A stretch of DNA of 24,827 nt, from positions 37,604 through 62,430 of the forward strand of contig JAHBMJ010005877.1 in assembly GCA_018398765.1 (NCBI GenBank), in the 5' to 3' direction. Position numbers and translations under genes: made by a program. The notes beneath the pieces are model-generated. The model was not told the origin of the DNA and did no database searches. It saw only the letters and a program-made list of their open reading frames with translations. Position 1 is the first letter of the stretch. Each line of letters begins with the position of its first letter. Below, in pieces: positions 17,194-24,827 of this stretch. This DNA is from Chromera velia (taxonomy: Eukaryota > Sar > Chromeraceae).

Positions 17194-20100
17194 GCTACCT
17201 GCAGCGACTCATCGTTAAAGGCAAGGCAGAGAGGTGTCACTGAAAAGAATGCAGACTTCAACCAAACAAGCAAATGACGGAAATTCGATTCAGAGTAAGA
17301 AATAAATGTAAAAAGAAAGGCAAAGGGGGAATTCAAGAAAAAGGAAGGGACCTACAAGGAGTCTCATGAGTGCGGTGGTGACGAATGAGATGGCGAGAGG
17401 ACGAAAGAAAGAGTCGATGAGGAAACAGAAGCCGGAAGAGCTGAAGAATCCCTTCAGGTCTTCGGGAGTGGCCGCGTACACAAGAGAGAACATGAACAGA
17501 TAATAGGCGGAACCCAAGATGACCATTAGACCGAACACCCGTCCCACCCACTGGAGAATGAAGGCTCTCCTTAAATGCTTTTCCCTCTGTGCAGGAGGAA
17601 GAAGCCACAGCTGCTTTCTTTTGTTTCTTGTGAGGTTCAAATCCCCACGGAGGGGAGGCTTGCTGCTTCTTCTTTGTCCTTCGTTCGTTTCTTCCATGCT
17701 CATTTGTTCGGGTGTCTTCAGGACCTCAGATGACCTTAAAGTTCCCCCCTGTCTCCCTCTCATGCTTTCTTTCAAATTCGATCGAGATGAGTGTTCTCTG
17801 TCAGACAAGTTAGCACTTGAGGTTCCCATATTACATCTCGAATGCTTTTGGCGAAGTGCCTTTTTGGTTCCCTCCTCTCCCTCTCCTGTGACTCTGGACC
17901 GCGAGCGATTCGGACCCACACGGGTGGCACTGCTCAAAGATGATGACTGGAGACGCACGAAGCGCTCGGACGTAAATCTGCACTCAGTCAGGAAGGTAGA
18001 GGAGCAAAAAGAAGGAAAGGGGCTTATGAGAGTACATATAGATTGATGGAAAAACATGACTACCAGAGTGACTGCGTTTCCCCCTGCAGAAGTCAGCTTG
18101 CAAACTGATGCATGTATTTGGACGTGCAGATACGTCCTCATCAGGACGCACGCCCAGAAAGAAGGTTCTTTGAGCTTGTCAGACAATCATCCCGCCGTTC
18201 CACAAAATTTCAACTCTTCTACTTACCTGCTGAGTCTCCCGGTGACTTGTCTCATCATGCGCCGCCTGTTCTCTTCCTCCTGTCGAATCAAAAATTTCAC
18301 TCGGGATATTTTCAGTTGCCTCCCGCTTTTGAGATCTTCAAGGAGTGGAGTCAATGGCGCAATGAAGGGAGGGCGGCGGTAGATCAGTCCTTCGATGAAG
18401 GTCAGAGGGATGACGGAGACGATCTCTGAAAGGAAGGTCGCGAAAATGACCCGAAAGTTCCACGAAACGAAAATGGAGAAAATGCCCAAGAGAGCAGAGA
18501 AGATCTCCTGCACGTCTGTGTCTCCAGGATTGTACCCAGTGTTCTGCCCGTCAGACCCGAAAAAGACTGCTATCACCTGCACGCACACACGGGTCGGAGC
18601 ATGAATGAACTTCCTACTCACTTCATCGTTGAAGTGATCAATTGAGTGAATTCTCAGCAAAACCGATTGCGAATTGCAGGATGCACATACCTGCTCTCAA
18701 GTTCATGCAACGCAATTCGGCATAGAGAGAGCAGCTGCTTTCAAGCAACCCTACTGAAAGATGCCATCAATTTTTTTCTGTATTCATCTGCATTTCTCCC
18801 TCCGTTCTGAATCCAGACTGACGTACCGCCAGGGAGAATGCGATGTCTGCACAGGTCACGATGGCCTTATCCAACCTGGACACGCCCTCTTCCGAGCAGT
18901 CGACCAAATAAACAAACGGATGGTCCCTCATAAACGATCTCCACAGAGATCTTGGAGTGTTCCAAAGACAGGGTGTCACTGTCTTTGCCATCGATTGGGC
19001 GGCAATCTCTCGGCGAGTCCACTCTGCCGGCTTTCTTTTGTCTGCCGCTTCCCTCATCCTTCTCAGCCCCTCAGAAAGTTCGGAAGCAAAACTGTCGAGG
19101 TCTCCGCAGTCGTCATCCTCTTCCTTGCCTCCTCGCAGCTGGAGGAGAAACCTCTGTTGTCCGACTTTGCAGAACAACTGCAAGACGATTTTTTCTTCCT
19201 CTCCCTCCGTCTCTCTCTCTCGGTCTTCAAGAGAAGAGGCCCTCCCTTGCTCCGCTTTATCTCTTGGAGACACACGGACAGGACAGCTCTTGACGTGCAG
19301 GACCCGTTTGAAGGGAATGAAGAAAGCGTCCTTCTTCTCAAACACCAACGAACGCACGCAGGGAGGAAGCACACGACTCGGATGAGGAGCATCTTCTGAC
19401 GGGCAATCGTCCTCCTCACTGCGCGTTGGCGACCTGCGAACGAACTGAACAGAGGCACAAAAGGGAGAGTCGATTGGGAAACTCTTCAGATCAGCCGCAG
19501 AAAGCGAGATGCAGAGAAAAGGCGAAGACACACGTGCTGGCGAGATCACATGCAGGGAAACTTGAGGATGCATGGTGAGGCAACACATACTGACTTGCTT
19601 CTACACGAAATCGAAGTCGAAAGATCCAGAAAAGACCGACAGACAGACATGGAAGTCAGTGAGCCAAAACATAGACAGGAAGAAAAGGCAATCGATCGAT
19701 CGGGAGAACTCTCGTTCCATCCGTCCATTTTCTTCCTGAATTCGGCTGAGGTTTTCTCTCTCCAACAGAGTGAGATGCCGGTTTTCTGTAGCTCTACGAG
19801 CATACATGCCTGCGTGCCTGCCCTTCCTGTCCGACCAACTGAGCGTCTTTCTGCCCTCATACCTGAGAGAGGGAGTGGTCATCTCTCCCCAGCCTGACAG
19901 ACTGATTGATAGATGGACTGACTGACTGCCTGACTGACCTTGATACTTGAGTGATCGACAACGGATGCAGAGAGTGAGATCTCGATGCCCTTTTCTAAAA
20001 CTCCCCCTTCTTCTTCTCCCTGAAGATTCTCCGTCCCCTCTTCTTCTTCTGCACCCGACACCCTCTCACCCGACCGAGAGAGACAGGGAGAGGAAGCCCC

Positions 20101-23100
20101 CTCCCAAGCAGGGAGAGAGAGGGCAGAGTCAGCAGAAGAGGGCAGAGAGAAACCCAAAACACGCACGGTGACCGTGTGGCTGAACCGTCTAAAAATAAAT
20201 TTCCCCGGGGGTGAAGATTCAATCTGCACGTCGATGCCTTCACATGCCCTACGCCCTCCTAATTCCCACTCACCCCCTCTTGTGATGCCCTCATCACCAC
20301 CACCTTGCTCTCTCTCAGACTGATTGGGATCCTCTTCGGGACTGCTGGAGAAACTGATCATGCTGGGAGGGAGGGCATTTGTCTGATTGCGAAGGCCAAA
20401 TGGCTGGGGTAGAGCAGCAGCACCTTCACTTGCGACGTCTCCAAAGTCAAGGTTCTTCTCAAGCTCTCCATCTCTATTCTCCTCTTCCGTCGCTTTTGCT
20501 TTTGCTTCGGGCGTGAGGGAGCTGTGAGTGGGTATGGGGGGACGGAAGCCCTCAGGCTGCTGTGAGTGAGAAAGGATGACACCCGCGTCTTCTGGGGGTT
20601 CTCGGGGTGTGTCGGTGTTGCTTTTCTCTTCTTTTCGTTTCGCTTCTTTCCTTCTGCGGAGCCATGTGCGAATGCGGGCTGCGGCCTGCATCTCCTTCTG
20701 GAGTCTCGCGCGTTCTCTGAGTCTCAAGAGCGTTGGAAATAATGATGAGGTGCCTAGACGGACCATCACCCTTCCTTTTAGAGAAGAGTCTGATTTGAAC
20801 TCGGGCTCTGGAGGGACAAAGTCCGAAATCAAACCCTCAGTCATTCGCCATTGGTCCAAGGAAACTCTCAGAGCTGCTGTTTTCTCAGGAAATGGGGTGA
20901 CGATCCTGACGGATACACTGGACCTGACAGTGGGCGTTCTCACGATTTTGTTGTTGCACTTCGACTCATTCGTGCTCGTACTCAACTCTTCACCCTTTGC
21001 TCGCATGACAAAACCCGACTTACAAGAAGAAGAAGGAGGAGAACCGTTGGAGGAAAAGGCCAGGAAAGTCCCGTCAGCACAAAGATGCATTTCCTGATTC
21101 TCATTAGTCATCCCTGCCTTCACTGCATTTTCTGCAGCAGTTTGCAGAGTTTCGAGAGTCGAGACTTGACCGCTCTTCTCTACTTCCCCTCCTCCCTGCT
21201 GATCCTGTGTGACAAGTTCGGTGTACCAATTCTTCTTCCTCCATAGATTCAACGAGCGCCCGTTCCTCCAAAGCCCTCTGCATTTGCAGCACGAAGAGCC
21301 CACCCGGGAGAGATGCCAAGAGGGGGGGCCCTCCACTAGTCGACCTGCATGCAGGATATATAAACTTATGGAGGGAGGGGCAACAACAGAATCAAAAAGA
21401 AGAGCTGGAGGAAGATGCATCTCGCAGGCCTCTACAGACACACAACCATGCACCGGTACTACTCACACAGACGTCCTGGCACAGACCTGCACGTAGACCA
21501 TCCATCCGCTCTCACAGCCAAACAGCACGGCACACACGAACCCCGTCTCTCTCCCTCACGCACGCACACACAAGCACATGCAGAGAAGAGTACAGCGACC
21601 GACCAAGAAATGCATCATCGCCCACAAGCGCGTCCACTTTCTGTTGGCCACTCTGATGCGGCAAGGGACTCAAATGATCCAAGATGCTCGCACGGAGCAA
21701 AAGCACGAAGCAGTACAGCAAGAGTGCTGTGACTGTCCACATTGCCATATTTCCTGCATGAAAGTTTTGCGATGCAGTTTGAAAGTCAGAGAAAATCCCC
21801 ACATTCAGACTGGCGACCACTGCAACAGAGTCCGACCGCATCGACGCGAAGTCAGTTAGGTGGGAGCATCTGCAGTGGAGACGGGTCCCGTTGGAGCCAA
21901 GACCAAAGCACCCGTCGGAAGACCAATTTCCCCTGAGTTCGTCCCAAAAATGACATCCCTGCAGACAGACAGAAAGACACACACATACACACACACACAT
22001 ACACACAGACAGACAAACAGACGGATAGAAAGACGGACAGAAAGACAGACAGACAGACAGACAGAGTCGCTCAAGTCTTCTTTTTTTTTGTTTTCCGCAT
22101 GTCCTCTAAAACAGAGAGAGAGAGAGAGAGAGAAACAGGTTGAAACAACGGTGGCACAACAAGACAATCCAAGAGAAGTAGCAGACCAACCTTTCTAAAG
22201 TCGAATGGTTGACCCGCTCCCACATCTGCTTCTCTATTCTCCAACAAGAAAAGATCAACTAAGAATTCCCCCCCAACCGAAGAAGAAGCAGAAGTTAAAT
22301 CTCTCTCTGCTGCCTCTTGGTCTTCTTCCAATCTCCGTTGTCTCTTCAGTATCTGTGAATGTCCAGAGGGCATTTGGACACTGTGCCCGCACACCCTCAG
22401 ACTCACACTCGTGGTGCCCCCCCCCACTCCCGACTCTGCGTAGACCAATCCCATGGGCCAGTTGACCAGGCCACCATCGTCAGAGACGGACTGGCAGCCG
22501 CACCAGAGGGGCAGGAGAGGCCCACACCATTCTCTTCTAAAAGCGCATCGAAAAAATCACGTCCCCCCTCTACTCCCCTCTTCTGAGAAAACGCAACCCT
22601 CGCCCCTTGCGAAAAGACAATCTCCGTCTGTCCCTCTGCAGACGACGTCTGTTGTCTTTGCACTTTGTTTACTGTGATGAGAATCTCTTCAGACTCCAGA
22701 GAGGCCCCCCCTGCGCTTTGAAGTGCGGGGTCGGTGTCCAGGCGGCTCTCCGTGATCTCAGCTGACAGGGGAATCAACAGAAGAAAGAGAATAAAAAAGT
22801 CCGAGCTACCAAAATTAATTCAAAAAGTCCCTTGGGCATCAGCAACTTTGACAGGATTGACCCCAGTTACTTTGTAGACATCTTTTCACATACGGAGAGC
22901 GACAGACGCCGAGAGCGGAAAAACAGCATATATGCAGACATCAAGGCACCAAGCAAGTCGCACAGAAAGCACTTTAAGTCTCTGGTCGCATCGCCGCGAG
23001 ACGACCAGAGAGAATTTGTGTAGAACTTACTTGAATTCAATTCAGCTCGACTGACTACTTACTGACTGACTGACTGACTGAAGGCATTCACTGCACTGAG

Positions 23101-24115
23101 AACGGTCTGGCTGCTCCGTTGGAGTCCTCCTTCTCTCGAGAGGGTGGCGTTCTCTGAGTCCTCTTGCGTCCCCTCGGCGACTGCCTGTCTGCCCGTCCCT
23201 GCCATCTTCGTGAGTTCTCCCAGAGAAGAGGACAGACTCCTTGTGACGAGCCACAAATCGTCTATGGCTGCCTGGAGGTCGCTGCTTTCCCTCTGCTCCC
23301 CGAATGAGTCTCTCACTCGTCCCACCAGTCCGGCCACGACCTTCGACACCTGCAGGAATGACATTTTGATGATTTCTTTTTTTTAAAGTAAATGAATGAA
23401 TGCCATTTTGATGATTTTGTTTTTTAAAAGTAAATGAATGAGTGTCATTTTGATGATTTAAATTAGCCGTGAGGAGTGACAAGAACGATGTGTCGCTTCA
23501 TATTTGTACGAGACAGCAAACGTGCAGGTGCAGGTGAAGACATGATGGTGAAAAATAACATACCTAAAACGGGCCTGCATGGACTAGAGGTGTTGCAAGC
23601 ATTCTCAGAGAGGCGAAATTGCGTAAGCATTCACAGCGAGGTGAAATTCACAGAGAGACACGCATTCACGGACACAGGCGTTGTACTTCAGAGAATATCG
23701 AGAGACATTGAGGGAAGAGATACATGGATAGAAGGATGGATAGATAAAGAGAGATTGAGAGGTGCAGACAGACAAACGAACGGAGGAGGCCGGGGAATTT
23801 GTGACGTACCTTCTCTTCGGTTTCTGCCTGTTTGTTCACTGCTCTTGTCTTCTCCTCTTCTCCCATGTTTGAGATCTCCTGCACTGCTTGAGGGATCTCG
23901 GGAAGAGAAACCGCCCCCACGTTCCCGAAGACTTGACGAGAGAGAGCGGCCAGATCACGCAAGGTTGAGGGAGACACACTCGCACTGGTACTCTCAACTT
24001 CAGAGTATGAACTTTCAAGAGTCTCGGCCTCCACACGACCTCTCTGCATAGAGGATACGTAGAGAATGAGGCGAGGAGAAGTTTTGGCCCTCTTGTTCCT
24101 TCTTCCTTTCCCCAC
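16266..24115 (-). CDS. Gene B: GPS/GAIN polycystin-1-like membrane protein, 5'-partial
   Basis: Minus-strand gene in reading order: exons 24115-23810, 23349-23079, 22761-22191 (contains a frame break), 21958 to about 21578, 21204 (or 21344)-19939, 19444-18827, 18576-18227, 17977-17356, possibly 17239-17199, and 16862-16266, ending in TAG. Introns are GT-AG, mostly with TGCAG or TTCAG acceptors, and phases agree apart from the points flagged. Order of parts: helical GAIN-like region, beta-rich GAIN part, GPS motif, TM1, at least 422 residues of polar insert, HP-containing linker, TM2-TM5, acidic tail, roughly 1,470 residues in all. The GPS and TM2-TM5 pattern is that of polycystin-1/PKDREJ relatives. 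Absent are the PLAT domain normally between TM1 and TM2 and the TM6-TM11 channel half. A role as an adhesion or mechano-sensing surface receptor is inference. The start is outside the window. Confidence 0.8.
16883..16919. repeat. GA dinucleotide tract
   Basis: A GA run just beside the last acceptor of gene B; on the gene's strand it is a CT-rich polypyrimidine tract immediately upstream of the GCTGCAG acceptor. A similar GA run is at about 22111-22133, upstream of the GPS exon. Confidence 0.85.
17082..17192. repeat. CA dinucleotide microsatellite in two blocks
   Basis: Two CA blocks separated by a CCTACGCACACG interruption (about 17137-17154), which itself copies sequence found at the start of the tract (CCTACGCACAC at 17074-17084). 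This suggests that one block arose by duplication of the other. It lies in an intron of gene B. Confidence 0.9.
17356..19444 (-). CDS. Gene B membrane module, TM2-TM5
   Basis: Exon 19444-18827 (206 codons) ends with [17 protein letters not shown] and then [17 protein letters not shown]. Exon 18576-18227 completes TM2 (VIAVFF) and adds TM3 and adjoining hydrophobic stretches ([35 protein letters not shown]), then a basic Arg/Glu helix. Exon 17977-17356 begins with a Ser/Arg-rich loop and then [17 protein letters not shown]4 ([18 protein letters not shown]), and TM5 ([21 protein letters not shown]). The HP box, and the W...Y-x-L-x-F-S-x-x-Y then SS...D-S-F-x-R-P-L pattern, match polycystin-1 TM2-TM5. 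Phases are 0, 2, 0. The last donor is either GTAGGT (phase 0, joins 16862 directly) or GTCCCT four bases later (phase 1, joins 17239). Confidence 0.75.
19939..21204 (-). CDS. Gene B long polar cytoplasmic insert
   Basis: A single open exon encodes at least 422 residues (468 if it begins at 21344). It is rich in S, E, P and R, with no membrane segment. Parts that can be named: a helix ([18 protein letters not shown]), a patch with [20 protein letters not shown], a basic helix with IQ-like spacing ([20 protein letters not shown]), and acidic runs ([17 protein letters not shown]). It ends HSSIK at a GTCAGTCAGG donor. In polycystin-1 this position is held by a PLAT domain; I see no PLAT-like pattern. 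The [17 protein letters not shown] stretch could bind calmodulin; that is speculation from spacing alone. Confidence 0.7.
21578..21958 (-). CDS. Gene B GPS autoproteolysis exon plus TM1
   Basis: The exon opens with [17 protein letters not shown] and continues to [12 protein letters not shown]. All GPS hallmarks are present: C-x-F-W-D, W-S-S-D-G-C, C-x-C, and the cleavage triad H-L-T. Self-cleavage is expected between Leu and Thr, at about 21857/21856. A linker ([16 protein letters not shown]) leads to TM1 ([21 protein letters not shown]) and a short cytoplasmic stretch ending SLYSSLH. The donor is uncertain. GTGCTT after His (phase 0, low end 21578) pairs with an acceptor at 21204. A later donor (phase 1, low end 21568) would pair with a better-looking acceptor, CATGCAG, at 21344. 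Cleavage is predicted from family knowledge and was not observed. Confidence 0.85.
22191..24115 (-). CDS. Gene B ectodomain exons (GAIN-like)
   Basis: Exon 24115-23810 (102 codons) is Ser/Glu-rich and helical, with [17 protein letters not shown] and then [17 protein letters not shown]. Exon 23349-23079 continues ([36 protein letters not shown]) and ends in phase 1 at a GTCAGTCAGT donor. Exon 22761-22191 begins [14 protein letters not shown] and becomes beta-like ([39 protein letters not shown]). Next come [12 protein letters not shown] in another frame and [15 protein letters not shown], ending PFDFRK in phase 0. This order, helices then strands then GPS, is that of the GAIN domain of adhesion GPCRs and polycystin-1. 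The frame change at a G9 run (22417-22425) must be either a missing base or a 56-nt intron at 22353-22408. Both restore the phase. Confidence 0.7.
23356..23459. repeat. 42-bp tandem repeat at a splice acceptor
   Basis: Units begin at 23356, 23398 and 23440 (the third truncated), each with CATTTTGATGATTT followed by a T run and AAGTAAATGAATG. On gene B's strand the copy nearest the exon runs directly into CATTCCTGCAG, the acceptor of exon 23349-23079. Confidence 0.85.
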
Positions 24116-24128
24116 CTGAAGTTGCTCC

Positions 24129-24264
24129 AAGTGAGGAAGGAAGTAAGGAAGGAAGTAAGGAAGTAAGGAAGGAAGTAAGGAAGGACGGAAGGAAGGAAGG
24201 AAGGAAGGAAGGAAGGACGGAAGGAAGGAAGGAAGGACGGAAGGAAGGAAGGAAGGAAGGAAGG
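24129..24264. repeat. GGAA/GTAAGG tetranucleotide tract
   Basis: GGAA units with interspersed AAGTAAGG and GGAC variants lie directly upstream (in gene B's direction) of exon 24115-23810, forming an extended TTCC pyrimidine tract before its CTTCAG acceptor. Confidence 0.9.
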
Positions 24265-24383
24265 GTGAGACTTTGAGGGCTCCCTCATCCGAAGGAACTT
24301 GAGAGAAACGAAGAAAACGACGTTGGACAAGACTCGCCAGAGAAAAAAAGGGATTGAAGAGGCGCCAGAGCTAGCTGTGCGAC

Positions 24384-24421
<38 letters not shown>

Positions 24422-24827
24422 TCTCCCTCTCTCTCTCTCTCTCTGTGTTCAGATGCAACCATGCATCTATCATACATGCATGACTGCATGTCGATCGTGC
24501 CTGCATGCTCCCTTCAATGTAATGTAACAGGACACCTGCCTGCTGCCATCTACCAAAGACCCATCGAGCGTGTCTGTCTGAAGGAGTGATCGAGGAGGAG
24601 GGCTTGTCTGTTTGCAAGGTAACGAGTCTGCCTGATGTTTGGAAATGACCTCTGGCAACGACAGCATAGATGCCCAGTTTACGTTGCAGTCACATCCATC
24701 AGCCAAGCGTGTTTTTACTTAGACGTTCAATCCGGAAAAACCAGTCCATGTGATTTTCTGTCTGGATTTGATCGACACCGTAACTGTCACTGGTACACAT
24801 TTTTCAGAAACTCTGACCTCCAGAATT
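24265..24827 (-). other. Unresolved right edge, probably gene B intron with possible exon pieces
   Basis: A CT tract lies at about 24389-24443. On the minus strand the extreme edge (24827 to about 24726) reads LEVRVSEKCVPVTVTVSIKS and on to a possible GTCTAAG donor, which could be a beta-strand-rich ectodomain exon. A frame at 24706-24470 contains CNVNWASMLSLPEVISKHQA but has no clean splice sites. A 65-nt open piece around 24329-24265 (with SQVPSDEGALK) could join exon 24115 in phase 0, but its acceptor would be GCGAG, unlike all others. None is strong enough to call. Confidence 0.35.

Noticed and set aside
18767-19588. Using the whole 273-codon minus-strand frame as one exon
   Set aside because: The entry must be at a splice acceptor: TTCAG at 19445-19449 (plus coordinates) gives the required phase, and the end must be the GTACGTCAG donor before 18827. 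The outer parts are intron.
1-24827. CRISPR, tRNA, rRNA, bacterial promoters or operons
   Set aside because: The only regular repeats are contiguous tandem arrays without spacers, no cloverleaf or rRNA core was recognised, and the gene structure is eukaryotic.

Overview
The window looks like nuclear DNA of an intron-rich protist, most likely an alveolate alga. A chromerid such as Chromera velia is my best guess; I could not check this. The reasons are: GT-AG introns of roughly 100-700 nt packed with short tandem repeats, small phase-consistent exons, acceptors that almost always read TGCAG, and two multi-exon genes whose domain types fit alveolates (a globin joined to a TRP-like channel, and a GPS/polycystin-type membrane protein). 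No bacterial operons, ribosome-binding sites, tRNA, rRNA or CRISPR arrays were seen.

Layout. Gene A (+ strand) fills 395-10840. I assembled 21 exons by hand. Their lengths sum to 2,766 nt (921 codons plus TGA), every junction keeps the reading frame, and the 5' end lies outside the window. It encodes the C-terminal part of one globin-like domain, a second complete globin domain with a long charged insert, a linker, six transmembrane segments with a pore loop, and a polar tail. A convergent gene B (- strand) enters from the right and stops at 16266. It encodes a GAIN-like ectodomain, a textbook GPS autoproteolysis motif (HL/T), a first membrane segment, a cytoplasmic insert of at least 420 residues, about four more membrane segments like the first half of polycystin-1, and an acidic tail. 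No PLAT domain or pore module was found in it.

Between the two stop codons lie about 5.4 kb without a convincing gene: low-complexity sequence (10.84-12.3 kb), an AT-rich island (about 12.48-13.3 kb), an 870-bp probable non-autonomous DNA transposon with 22-bp inverted ends and a near-perfect 8-bp target duplication (13547-14416), a 48-bp minisatellite (14998-15200) and unremarkable spacer.

The main discovery candidate is gene A. It places a gas- or redox-binding type of domain and an ion channel on one polypeptide, so it could be a heme-controlled channel. From memory, related globin-plus-channel proteins are numerous in dinoflagellate gene predictions, but I could not verify this and know of no functional description. 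Secondary signals are a 15-nt microexon that restores globin helix spacing, intronic echoes of downstream exon starts, tetranucleotide repeats seeded at splice donors, and a frame break at a run of nine G in gene B.
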